A DNA stretch of 61,818 nt from Myxococcota bacterium (GTDB lineage: Bacteria; Myxococcota_A; Polyangia; Palsa-1104; JAEUJZ01). The stretch covers positions 1 through 61,818 of the forward strand of contig JANWXW010000097.1 of assembly GCA_025057315.1 (NCBI GenBank). The letters are read 5' to 3'. The notes under the pieces were generated by a model, which was not told where the DNA came from, ran no database searches, and saw only the letters and a program-made list of their open reading frames with translations. Positions 8,654 to 17,347 of the stretch are shown here, piece after piece. Within the stretch, counting starts at the first letter, position 1; each line of letters begins with the position of its first letter. Position numbers and translations under genes: made by a program.

Positions 8654-11600
8654 ATGGCCACCACCAACCGCGAACGCGTCGGCAAAGCGATGGACCTGCT
8701 CAAGCAGGGTCTTGGTCCGTTTGTCGAGCGCGAGCTCACCAGCGTCTACAAAGACCAGGCGCGGGAGCAAGCAGCCCGGCTCGTCGGCGAGGACCAACTC
8801 CCTGGCGACCAGCCGATTGCAGCCTGGGGTGCCGCAGCCCTTCTCCGGCTCATGGGGGAGGCCTGGCACGAGGTCTTCCGCAAGACGCTTGGCCCGGCCG
8901 AGCGCTCGCTCGTGCGCGAGCTCCAGGATGTGTGGAACAAGTGGAACCAGGAGCAGGCCTTTTCGAGCGACGATGCGTACCGCGCGCTTGACTCGACCGA
9001 CCGGCTGCTGGCCGCGGTCTCGGCGCCCGAGGCACAGGAAGCCGAAAAGCTGAAGATGGAGCTGCTGCGCGTGCGGTTCGACGAGCAGGTGCGCAACGAG
9101 CGGCGCAAAAGCGCCAGCACCGCCGTCGAGAGCCCGGTCACCGGCCACCTGAGGCCCTGGCGCGAGGTGGTGACGCCGCACAAGGACGTCGCGAGCGGCC
9201 GCTACCAGCAGGCCGAGTTCGCCGCCGACCTGTGGCAGGTGCACATCGGCGAGGGCACCGACGAGTACAAAAACCCGGTCGAGTTCTTTCGCCGCACCTA
9301 CCTCACCGAGAGCCTGAAGCGCCTGCTCATCGGGGCCATCCAGCGGTTGTCCGGCACGGGTGGTGACCCGGTCGTGCAGCTGCAGACCAACTTCGGCGGC
9401 GGCAAGACCCACTCGATGCTCGCGCTTTACCATCTGTTGTCGGGCACCCCGCCGGCTGAGCTGGCCGGCGTTGACGCCTTGCTCGCCGAGGCTGGCGTAG
9501 CGAAGATTCCCACCGCGCGCCGGGTCGTCCTGGTGGGGAACAAGATTTCCCCCGGCAACCCATCCAAGAAGCCCGACGGAACCGTGGTGCGCACGCTGTG
9601 GGGCGAGCTGGCCTGGCAGCTTGGTGGCCCAGCGGCCTTTGCGCGCGTGCAAGCAGATGACGAGAGGGCAACCAGCCCTGGGGATGTTCTGCGCGAGCTC
9701 TTCAACGAATACGGGCCGTGCCTGGTGCTCATCGACGAATGGGTGGCCTACGCCCGCCAGCTCCACGAGCAGAGCGACCTTCCGGGCGGTAGCTTCGAGA
9801 CGCAGTTTACCTTCGCCCAGGCGCTCACCGAGTCGGCAAAGCTTGCCAAGCATTGCTTGCTGGTCGTCAGCCTCCCGGCCTCTGACTCCGCCGGCTTGTC
9901 GTCCACGTCCGTCGACGATGCCGAGGTCGGCGGTCAGCGGGGCCGCGAGGCGCTCCAGCGGCTCCGCAACGTGATTGGGCGGGTCGAGTCGTCTTGGCGT
10001 CCGGCGAGCGCCGAGGAAGGCTTTGAGATCGTGCGCCGGCGCCTCTTCGAGCCGCTCGTCGAGCCGTGGCAGTTTGTGGCGCGCGACACCGTGGCCCGCG
10101 CCTTCTATGACCTCTATCGCACGCAGCACCAGGAGTTTCCGCCCGAGTGCCGCGACGCCGAGTACGAGAAACGCTTGCGCGCCGCCTACCCAATCCACCC
10201 CGAGGTGTTCGACCGCCTCTATACGGACTGGTCGACGCTTGTCCATTTTCAGCGGACCCGCGGCGTGCTCCGCTTGATGGCCGCGGTCATCTACAGCCTG
10301 TGGGAAAAAGGCGACCGGAACCCGCTCATCCTTCCCTGCCACATTCCCATCGATGACCCGCGCGTCCAGTTCGAGCTCACGCGGTACCTGTTGGACAACT
10401 GGGTCCCCGTGATCGAGAGGGACGTGGACGGACCAGACTCCCTGCCGCTGCGGCTCGACGGCGAGGTCCCCAACCTCGGCAAGTTCGCCGCCTGCCGCCG
10501 CGTGGCGCGCACGGTCTACCTCGGCTCTGCGCCCACGCCGGCCGTCGCGAACCCCGGGCTCGAAGATCGGCGCGTGCGGCTTGGCTGCATGCTCCCGGGT
10601 GAATCGCCGGCCATATTCGGCGATGCGCTGAGGCGGCTGGCCGCGGCCGCCACCTACCTGTACCAGGACGGCTCTCGCTACTGGTACGCGACGCAGCCAA
10701 CCGTCACCAAGCTCGCCGAGGATCGCGCAGAGCAGCTGAGGCGCCATACCGACAAAGTGGCCTCCGAGATCGAGAGGCGCTTGGCCAGCAACCTGCGCAA
10801 CATGGGCGACTTTTGTCGAGTTCACAGGCTGCCGCGGTCCACCCAGGATGTGCCGGATGACCTCGACACGCGCTTGGTCGTGCTCGGCGTCGAGCATCCC
10901 TACAGCAAGGAACCAAACAGCCCGGCCGAGACAGAGGCACAGGCGATCCTTGACTCGCGGGGCAACACACCGCGCCTGTACGCCAACACGCTCGTCTTCC
11001 TCGCGGCGGACAAGACGCGGGTGCAAGATCTCAACGAGGCGATTTGCCGCTACCTGGCGTGGGAGTCGATCGTCGACGAGCAGACGACCCTCAACCTATC
11101 GCCGCACCAGGTGAAGCAGGCAGAGGCGCAAAAGAAAGCGGCCGACAGCATTGTCGATGCGCGCCTGCCCGAAGCGTATCAGTGGCTGCTCGTGCCCACG
11201 CAGTCCAGCCCCCAGGCTTCCGTGCAGTGGCAGGCGTTCCGTCTGACAGGACAAGAGGCGCTTGCCGTACGTGCGAGCAGGCGGCTCAAAAACGACGAGC
11301 TCTTGGTCACCAGCTTTGCCGCCTCGCGCCTGCGCATGGAGCTCGATCGCGTGCCGCTGTGGCGTGGGGATCACGTCGCCATCAAGCAGCTCGTCGAGGA
11401 CTTTGCCCGTTACCTCTATCTGCCGCGGCTGCGGGATCCGTCGGTCCTGCTGGAAGCCATTCGCAGCGGCCTCGGGCTCCTGACGTGGGAGCAGGACTCG
11501 TTCGCATGGGCAGAAAGCTACGACGAAACCTCTGGGCGGTACCGCGGGCTTCAGTTCGGGCGTCACGTGAGCAGAATCGAGGCGAACTCGCCAGCCCTGC

Positions 11601-11998
11601 TCGTCAAGCCGGAGGCCGCACGCCGGCAGCTGGATGCCGAGCGTGCAGCTGCGCTCGCAAGCTCGGTGGCCCAGGCGGCCGACAGCCCAACCACCACCGG
11701 CCCGCCCGGGAGCCAGCCGATCGCAAAACCGGACACGACGGGCCCTGCCCCGCCAAGCAGGCCCTTTAGGCGCTTCCATGGCACCATCAGGCTCGACCCC
11801 AGGCGGGTGGGACGCGATGCGAGCAGGGTCGCGGACGAGGTGATCACGCACCTGTGCAGCCTCATGGAGGCTCAGGTGCGGGTGACGCTTGAGGTCGAAG
11901 CCGAGGTTCCCTCCGGGGTGCCAGAGAACGTGGTCCGGACCATCACCGAGAACAGTCGGACGCTCAAATTCGACACGCACAAATTCGAAACCGAATGA
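8654..11998 (+). CDS. DUF499 (COG1483) AAA+ ATPase
   Basis: This is a large predicted P-loop ATPase, the usual partner of DUF1156 methylases in defence islands. The 1114-residue product has the family Walker A, FGGGKTHSMLALYHL (GGGKTHS at 248-254), and Walker B, LVLIDEWVAYARQL (357-370). Before the P-loop come HKDVASGRYQQAEFAADLWQ and YKNPVEFFRRTYLT. The C-terminal ~75 residues, after a Pro/Thr-rich linker, form a small separate domain (GTIRLDPRRVGRD...AEVPSGVPENVVRTITENS) typical of COG1483. The start has GGAG 10 bases upstream. It ends the operon that begins with the methylase; the Cmr cassette sits between the two partners. Its biochemical role in defence is not established from sequence. 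Confidence 0.9.
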   Translation: MATTNRERVGKAMDLLKQGLGPFVERELTSVYKDQAREQAARLVGEDQLPGDQPIAAWGAAALLRLMGEAWHEVFRKTLGPAERSLVRELQDVWNKWNQEQAFSSDDAYRALDSTDRLLAAVSAPEAQEAEKLKMELLRVRFDEQVRNERRKSASTAVESPVTGHLRPWREVVTPHKDVASGRYQQAEFAADLWQVHIGEGTDEYKNPVEFFRRTYLTESLKRLLIGAIQRLSGTGGDPVVQLQTNFGGGKTHSMLALYHLLSGTPPAELAGVDALLAEAGVAKIPTARRVVLVGNKISPGNPSKKPDGTVVRTLWGELAWQLGGPAAFARVQADDERATSPGDVLRELFNEYGPCLVLIDEWVAYARQLHEQSDLPGGSFETQFTFAQALTESAKLAKHCLLVVSLPASDSAGLSSTSVDDAEVGGQRGREALQRLRNVIGRVESSWRPASAEEGFEIVRRRLFEPLVEPWQFVARDTVARAFYDLYRTQHQEFPPECRDAEYEKRLRAAYPIHPEVFDRLYTDWSTLVHFQRTRGVLRLMAAVIYSLWEKGDRNPLILPCHIPIDDPRVQFELTRYLLDNWVPVIERDVDGPDSLPLRLDGEVPNLGKFAACRRVARTVYLGSAPTPAVANPGLEDRRVRLGCMLPGESPAIFGDALRRLAAAATYLYQDGSRYWYATQPTVTKLAEDRAEQLRRHTDKVASEIERRLASNLRNMGDFCRVHRLPRSTQDVPDDLDTRLVVLGVEHPYSKEPNSPAETEAQAILDSRGNTPRLYANTLVFLAADKTRVQDLNEAICRYLAWESIVDEQTTLNLSPHQVKQAEAQKKAADSIVDARLPEAYQWLLVPTQSSPQASVQWQAFRLTGQEALAVRASRRLKNDELLVTSFAASRLRMELDRVPLWRGDHVAIKQLVEDFARYLYLPRLRDPSVLLEAIRSGLGLLTWEQDSFAWAESYDETSGRYRGLQFGRHVSRIEANSPALLVKPEAARRQLDAERAAALASSVAQAADSPTTTGPPGSQPIAKPDTTGPAPPSRPFRRFHGTIRLDPRRVGRDASRVADEVITHLCSLMEAQVRVTLEVEAEVPSGVPENVVRTITENSRTLKFDTHKFETE

Positions 11999-12120
11999 AG
12001 CGCTGGTGACCACCTCTGGCGGCCCGGATGCAGATGGGAATCCCACGCCGACCAGGCCAGCCGGACAGGAGCTGCCGGCGGCACGGTGCATGGAGGCCGG
12101 GGTCAGCGCTCGCTCTGGGT

Positions 12121-12224
12121 GTGCTCTGCCGGAGCGACCGCTGCAGCCCCAAGGCTTCTGTTGACCGGTTTTTTGTCTTGTCCTGCGGCCGTGCCTTGCC
12201 GACGCACCCGCTGCAGTCCCAAGG
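12121..12224. repeat. Imperfect direct repeat with CRISPR-like period
   Basis: The segments at 12121-12154 and 12191-12224 match at 27 of 34 positions and start exactly 70 bases apart. The best-conserved core is CCGCTGCAG followed by C or T and CCCAAGG. A 34-base repeat plus 36-base spacer is the size of a CRISPR unit, but I see no third copy on either side. It may be a decayed pair left from an array next to the Cmr operon, or a chance duplication. Confidence 0.35.
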
Positions 12225-12266
12225 GCCCTTGCCTGGCGGCTGGGGCGTCGCCAACATGAAGAGGCA

Positions 12267-13139
12267 ATGCGCTACGAGGGTCGCATCTTTCGCCCGCCCA
12301 GCGAGGCCGACGCCTACATCCTCCAGGCCACCGTGGGTTGCTCATGGAACCACTGCACCTACTGCGACATGTACCGCGACAAGCAGTTCCGGGTGCGCGA
12401 GCTCGACGAGACGCTGACGGACATTCGCGCAGCCCGCCTCGCCTACGGTGCCGAGGTCGAAAAAGTATTCGTTGCCGATGGCGACGCGCTCGTCATGGAC
12501 CTGGCCCACTGGGAGGCCATCCTGCGCGCCTGCCGCGAGGCCTTCCCGCGCTTGCGACGCGTGAGCGCCTATGCCACCGCGATGAACCTGCTCGGTAAGT
12601 CCGAGCAGGAGCTGAGCCGGCTCCGCGAGCTTGGCCTGTCGCTGCTGTACATCGGCCCGGAGTCAGGCGACGACGTGACGCTCAAGCGCATCGCCAAGGG
12701 CGCCACCTACGACGACCATGTGGAGGCTGCGCGCCGGGCGCACGCGGCGGGCATCCAGCTTTCGGCCATCTTTCTGCTGGGCATCGCCGGAACCGATCGC
12801 AGCCAGGAGCATGCCGAGGCCTCCGCGCGCCTTGCCTCCGAGATGGACCCAGAGTTCCTTTCTCTGCTGACGCTGACCGTAATCCCGGACACACCCATCG
12901 CCCGGCTTGCAGACCGAGGCAAGTTCGTGCTGCCATCGGTGCATCGGATGCTCGAGGAGCTGCGAACGTTTGTGTCGCTGGCGAACCCGACCGATGCTCT
13001 CTTCCGCACGAACCATGCGTCCAATTACCTCCCGCTGGGCGGCCACCTTCCACGGGACCGCGAGCGCATCCTGGCCGTGATAGATCGGGCGCTTGCCGGT
13101 GGCATCCGGCTCCGTCCCGAGTGGGCGCGAGGGCTGTGA
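12267..13139 (+). CDS. Radical SAM protein
   Basis: This is a predicted 4Fe-4S, S-adenosylmethionine-dependent radical enzyme; the substrate is unknown. The cluster-binding motif is GCSWNHCTYCDMY (about residues 24-36), a C-x4-C-x2-C spacing seen in a COG1032-type subgroup rather than the usual C-x3-C-x2-C. Further radical SAM features are VFVADGDALV (about 67-76) and LYIGPESGDD (about 129-138), the latter being the SAM-binding 'GxESG'-like strand. The 290-residue length is complete for the core barrel with a short C-terminal tail. The ATG has AGAGG immediately upstream. It lies 268 bases after the DUF499 gene on the same strand; whether it belongs to the defence unit cannot be decided. Confidence 0.8.
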   Translation: MRYEGRIFRPPSEADAYILQATVGCSWNHCTYCDMYRDKQFRVRELDETLTDIRAARLAYGAEVEKVFVADGDALVMDLAHWEAILRACREAFPRLRRVSAYATAMNLLGKSEQELSRLRELGLSLLYIGPESGDDVTLKRIAKGATYDDHVEAARRAHAAGIQLSAIFLLGIAGTDRSQEHAEASARLASEMDPEFLSLLTLTVIPDTPIARLADRGKFVLPSVHRMLEELRTFVSLANPTDALFRTNHASNYLPLGGHLPRDRERILAVIDRALAGGIRLRPEWARGL

Positions 13140-13432
13140 CCCTCCCCGCTGCACCCTGCCTACCCTCACACGGGTCGCCCGATTGCCCGGTATGCCAGCT
13201 GGCCCATTCCGGGCCATGGGGTCCGCCGCGTATCATCCTGCACCTGGTGCGGTGATGAGCACAAGGGGGCGGGGGCCGCTCGTGCATGATCACATAAACA
13301 CGGAACGCACCCGCTCCTGCACTCCGGCGACCAGAGGACCAGAGGCCGAAACGCATGCAGAATCCGGCTGGGTGTCCCGTCGGGCGGGGATTGAACCGCA
13401 ACCAGACCCCGGCCGGGCCCTGCCGTCCTCAC
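13140..13432. other. Intergenic region between convergent genes
   Basis: No coding signal is seen between the radical SAM gene and the convergent beta-barrel gene. A small hairpin (GGCCC/GGGCC, loop of 5) lies at 13201-13215 without a T tract. At 13372-13398 a 27-base segment resembles a CRISPR repeat (GTGTCCCG...GGGGATTGAACCG). Nothing else is recognisable. Confidence 0.5.
13372..13398 (+). repeat. CRISPR-repeat-like single segment
   Basis: The 27 bases begin GTGTCCCG, have an inner CCCG/CGGG palindrome and end GGGGATTGAACCG, close to type I-E style repeats (GTGTTCCCC...GGGGATAAACCG, by recall). No second copy is found within 70 bases on either side, so this is at most a remnant. Confidence 0.25.
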
Positions 13433-15148
13433 TTAGAAGACAAACTGAGGGCCCAGGTACAGCTCGGTCAAAAACCCGAACTGGGCACCGCCGAAGATCG
13501 CCAGGAGGCTCAGGTCCGCCGTGAGGCCAACGTGCTTGCCGCCCAGGTAGAAGCCGCCCCCCCCGCCGAGCACGGCGCGACCCATCAGCACGGCGTCGAT
13601 GCAGGGCCCCTCCGCGGGACAGACGCGGTTCAGGTTCAGGTTGTCGGTCGGACCCGGCTTGGGATTCTGAAAGTTGTAGCCAGGGCTGGGTCCCTTGCAG
13701 TTCTCTGGGTCGCGCATCTCGTCGGTGCGACCGTTGTAGGTGGCGCTACACACATCGGTCGGCTGCAGTGCCGAGCGGGTGTCGATCATGCCTCCGCTCA
13801 TCGGTTTGGAGCCATCGATGTTGAGCGCGCCACGCCATTCGCCACCGCCGATGTTGAAATGAACGTAGGGCCGGAAGATGCTGTGGCGTCTGAATTGATA
13901 TCTCAACTTCCCAAGAACGATGACCCCGAAATTGCCCATGCTGGTGGTCGTGTAGCAGGGGATGGGCTGCCCCCCGCCGGTCATGCAGTTGCGCTCTGCA
14001 TGGAGGCTGCTGTCGGCGTTGTGGTTGAGGTAGGCCTCGAAGCGGCCGCTCACCCCCACGGTGAGGCCCCGCCACACATAGGCACCCACTTCGGCGCGGA
14101 TTCCCAGGCCAGCCCAGATGAACCCCCCCGAGAAGGCACGGACCTGCTCATAGAGGCGGCTCTTGCTGTCGTAATACCAGGCCACCTCGGTGGTGGTACC
14201 CGGCCCGATGATGGCCCCGGCCGTGCCCAGGCCAAGGTCAAAGTAGATCCGCTCGCGGAAGGGGCGTGGCCCGGTGCGCGCTGCCTCTTCCCGTCGGGCC
14301 TCTGCCAGCGGGTCCTCGTCGTCAGCACGAGGTGGGGCGGTGGAGCCGCCGACAATGGACAGGACAAAGGGGCTGTCGGCCGATCCCTGCCGGCCGATGA
14401 CCGTGCCTGCAGCGTCGTAGACCTCTATGTAGTACTGGAGCGAGCGTCCAACGACCACCTCGGCCGGGATCTGGCCGACGATGTCGCCGGGCTGCTTGCG
14501 GCTCCGGCCCATGGTCGTCTGCGCGTACCGCTCCTGACCGGGAACGCGGTAAAAGAGCGTGGCGCGGGCGATGCTGACCGTCGGGCGGGCATAGATGCTA
14601 ACGCGCTGGCCGGCCACCGCCTCGTCCGGCGGGACATGGATCAGCGCTTCCGTGGGGGGCGGCGGTGATGGCTGCGGCACGGCGGGCGACACCGAGGAGC
14701 GCGGCGGCTCCTGCGCCGGACGAGGCTCCGCCGATGGGCCCCCCTTCCGCTTGCGGGCCACCGCGCGGACAGCGGCATCCCAGGCTGCCTGCAGCTCGGG
14801 TGTGGCCACCGCCGGGTCCAGCTTCAGCGATGGGTCAATAAGAAGCGCCTTTTCGAACTGCTGCTGCCCCCGGCCGCGATCGTGGAAGCCGGCAATGTAG
14901 ACGATGCCTAGGTTGATGTGCGTCTTGGCCGCCAGCGGCGTCTGGTCCAGCCCCGCGGCACGCAGCCGGGTGATGGCATCGATCAGCGTCTTTTTCGCCG
15001 AGTCGAGCTCCAGCGAGTCGTAGTCCTCCATCGCCTTTTTGTTGAGGTGCTCGATCCGCTCTTCCTCGGAAGCGGCGCGGGCGGATGCAGGGCACAGGGT
15101 CAGTGCTGCACCGGCAAGCAGCAGCGCCGCGACGCGCGTTGTATGCAT
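13433..15148 (-). CDS. Exported TPR plus beta-barrel protein
   Basis: The function is unknown. The 571-residue product begins with a clear Sec signal peptide (hydrophobic stretch VAALLLAGAALTLCPASARA, cut near residue 25). Residues about 30-125 form a helical TPR-like region (two helix pairs, AKTHINLGIVYIAGFHDRGR, QQQFEKALLIDPSLKLDP). A Pro-rich linker follows, then a beta-sandwich-like segment (about 180-270), and from about 295 to the end a run of alternating strands typical of an outer-membrane barrel. The protein ends in LYLGPQFVF, the aromatic-terminal signature of Bam substrates. Four cysteines in the loops (about 405-520) may form disulfides. This TPR-linker-barrel layout is common in myxobacteria. 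Upstream there is no SD; TAAGCT lies 6 bases before the ATG. Confidence 0.75.
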   Translation of the reverse strand: MHTTRVAALLLAGAALTLCPASARAASEEERIEHLNKKAMEDYDSLELDSAKKTLIDAITRLRAAGLDQTPLAAKTHINLGIVYIAGFHDRGRGQQQFEKALLIDPSLKLDPAVATPELQAAWDAAVRAVARKRKGGPSAEPRPAQEPPRSSVSPAVPQPSPPPPTEALIHVPPDEAVAGQRVSIYARPTVSIARATLFYRVPGQERYAQTTMGRSRKQPGDIVGQIPAEVVVGRSLQYYIEVYDAAGTVIGRQGSADSPFVLSIVGGSTAPPRADDEDPLAEARREEAARTGPRPFRERIYFDLGLGTAGAIIGPGTTTEVAWYYDSKSRLYEQVRAFSGGFIWAGLGIRAEVGAYVWRGLTVGVSGRFEAYLNHNADSSLHAERNCMTGGGQPIPCYTTTSMGNFGVIVLGKLRYQFRRHSIFRPYVHFNIGGGEWRGALNIDGSKPMSGGMIDTRSALQPTDVCSATYNGRTDEMRDPENCKGPSPGYNFQNPKPGPTDNLNLNRVCPAEGPCIDAVLMGRAVLGGGGGFYLGGKHVGLTADLSLLAIFGGAQFGFLTELYLGPQFVF

Positions 15149-15199
15149 GGCCGCAGCTTACAGGGAGCAGGCCGTTTTGTCGAACCCTGCCGCAGCCCG

Positions 15200-17095
15200 C
15201 TAAAATGCCTGGCCGAACTCGGCCGAAAAAGTGGGGGCATAGGGGCCAGTTGCTGGCGGCTCCAACGGGAAGCCCAGGTCCAGTCGTAGCACGCCGCGGT
15301 TAAACTGCGGGATGAGCAAACGGATACCCACCCCTACATTCTGCCGCCACTGGCCCTCTTGGAGGCGGTCAGGGGTGTCGCCGGCGTCGTAGAAGACCAC
15401 CCCACCCACATGAAGGGTCCATAGATTGAGCGCCAGCGTTCTTAGCTCTGCATTTACCAGGTAGTAGTTCCGGCCGCTCAGCGCACGCGGTGCGAACCCG
15501 CGGAGCCCGCTGTCCGACCCGAGCGTGAAAAAGACGTTGTCTAGGTCGTGGGCGCGCATGCGCAGTCGAGCTGCCAGGTGTAGCCGGAACGGACCAAAGC
15601 GCGGTGACACGTTGCGCACCAGCGCCGCAAGGTCTTGGTTTACCAGCAGCGTCCCCGGCAGGACACCGTCCTGGATGCGCATCCCCCCGGCCACGCTCAT
15701 AGATAGGATGTTGTCTCTGAACAAAAAGATGTGACGGTATGCCCCGGACAGCTCCAAGAAGTGACTGCTGAAACCAAAATTGGGGTTGGCATAGCGAATT
15801 TCGAGTTCTATAGATGGCCCTATGCGGAAATCTTCAGTCAACGCAAATGTGTTGATATTCTTCAGGCGAACGAACTCAGCTCGGAAAGCAGTCAAAGACA
15901 CAAATGGGCCGGAGGCACTCTCACTGCGCGGTAGCCGTCCACGCAGCGCCCGCCGTGCCCCGTCGCTGAGCTCCTCGGGCAGGTCCTCGGTCAGGTAGTG
16001 CTCGACGGAGCCCAGGCGAAACCCAGCGGTCAGGTTGAGCTTGTTGACGATGCCGAAAGACCGGCTGAGCGACAGGCTACCGCTGATCAGGCGGCGACCG
16101 AAGATGTTGGGCACCCGCTCGTCACCCTCGGCACAGGGCCGCTGTGCGGTCTCGATGCGGAGCATCCCGCTGCCAGAGAAACACAGGATGCGCAAGTCGC
16201 CGGCGTGAAAGTCCCGCACCTTGCTCTGCTGGAACTGAACACTCGCCTCCCACGCCCATTGCGTCCGCAGGCTGAAGAGGGGCCGGCCCACGAGCACCTG
16301 CAGCACACCCCCCTCCAGTTGGCCCGCATCGCGGCTGAAATAGAGGTTGGCGGTGGCGCCGATTTGGTGCCGGCTGCTCCAGATGCGCGGGTCGGTGTAG
16401 CTGAGCCCGACGGTGTAGCGGCCCGGGTTGAGAGCGAAGTTGAAGGCCAGCGCCTTGTTGCGGCCAAGCAGGTTGTGCTCCGTGAGGGAAAAGGACAGGA
16501 AGTCGAGGCGAAAGCGGCCTGCGCCAGCGTCCAGCGTGAACTCGCTGTTCAGGCGCAGGCTCCACTGATCCTTGGTCAGCACCAGAACCACCACCCGGTC
16601 CGGCTGCGAGCCGCGGGCCGCCACCAGGCGCGCCACCGACAGGATGAACAGGCTGCGCAGGTTGCGTCCGCTCTCCTCGACCAGGTCGGTGCGGTAGGGC
16701 TGCCCGACGCGAAAGAGCAGTTCCTGCGCGATGATGTACTCGCGCGTCCGCATGTGAAAGCGGTTTAGAAACGTCCACGGCAGATAGCGCGACAGCGGGA
16801 AGTCCCCCGGCAGGATCACCTCCCTGGCCTCGATGACCACCCGCTCAATCAGCTTGCCCTCGGGGTTGGGCTCGAGCACCAGGCCATGGCGCGCCAGCGC
16901 GGCGGCCACTAGGTTCTCCTCGTACTTGGCACGCACGTCCAGGCCTCCCGGTCCGGCGACTGCTCGACCGACCGGCACCAGGAGCAGATACGCGCCCAGC
17001 ATGAGGAGCCAACCCCACCCCCGCCTGCTCCGCTGGGCTCGAGCAGCCTGCCCCGGCGCTGCTGCACGCCGTGGCCCCAGCCCCTCTGCCCGCAC
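15200..17095 (-). CDS. Omp85/BamA-like outer-membrane protein
   Basis: This is a predicted Omp85-superfamily barrel. After a signal peptide (RSRRG, then WGWLLMLGAYLLLVPVGRAVA) comes a short POTRA-like region with ERVVIEAREVILPGDF and RVGQPYRTDLVEESGRNLR (one, perhaps two, POTRA repeats). A large barrel follows, ending TFSAEFGQAF with a terminal Phe. The segment SDSGLRGFAPRALSGRNYYL is the conserved barrel motif with the (V/I)RG(F/Y) element as LRGF. The start is uncertain: the ATG at 17002 would leave a signal peptide without positive charges, so I prefer the GTG at 17095 (GGAGCAG just upstream). The frame runs on to 17302 but looks non-coding there. It follows infC on the same strand. With only about one POTRA it is more likely a TamA-like or secretion porin than BamA itself. 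Confidence 0.75.
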   Translation of the reverse strand: MRAEGLGPRRAAAPGQAARAQRSRRGWGWLLMLGAYLLLVPVGRAVAGPGGLDVRAKYEENLVAAALARHGLVLEPNPEGKLIERVVIEAREVILPGDFPLSRYLPWTFLNRFHMRTREYIIAQELLFRVGQPYRTDLVEESGRNLRSLFILSVARLVAARGSQPDRVVVLVLTKDQWSLRLNSEFTLDAGAGRFRLDFLSFSLTEHNLLGRNKALAFNFALNPGRYTVGLSYTDPRIWSSRHQIGATANLYFSRDAGQLEGGVLQVLVGRPLFSLRTQWAWEASVQFQQSKVRDFHAGDLRILCFSGSGMLRIETAQRPCAEGDERVPNIFGRRLISGSLSLSRSFGIVNKLNLTAGFRLGSVEHYLTEDLPEELSDGARRALRGRLPRSESASGPFVSLTAFRAEFVRLKNINTFALTEDFRIGPSIELEIRYANPNFGFSSHFLELSGAYRHIFLFRDNILSMSVAGGMRIQDGVLPGTLLVNQDLAALVRNVSPRFGPFRLHLAARLRMRAHDLDNVFFTLGSDSGLRGFAPRALSGRNYYLVNAELRTLALNLWTLHVGGVVFYDAGDTPDRLQEGQWRQNVGVGIRLLIPQFNRGVLRLDLGFPLEPPATGPYAPTFSAEFGQAF

Positions 17096-17347
17096 CTGCT
17101 CCGCCCTCGGGCGCCCGGCGATCCCGCGCAGGGGGCTCGCCCGCTGGGCTTGCTCGCAGTGGCCCTCTGGACACTTGCTCACGCTCGCACGGCACCACAG
17201 CCCGTGACGAGACGCGGCCGGGCCAGGATCCGTGCCCGCCCGAGCTCTGCGAGGTGCCGTGGCACCCCTATCACCTCCATGCCCTCCAGGCAGGATCTCC
17301 ACCCCGCTGCTGCCCTGCGACTCCCCCGCCGCTGGGGCCTCGGCGAC

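Noticed and set aside
8258..11026. 922-codon minus-strand frame opposite DUF499
   Set aside because: Shadow frame; no domain or signal is recognisable and the plus strand is a well-supported ATPase.
13360..13410. A tRNA T-arm-like sequence (GGGGATTGAACC) on the plus strand
   Set aside because: No matching acceptor stem, D-arm or anticodon arm can be built on either strand.
17003..17302. Upstream extension of the Omp85-like frame to 17302
   Set aside because: Composition is Arg/Gly/Ala-rich without codon bias of the barrel gene, and it would put about 100 residues before the signal peptide.
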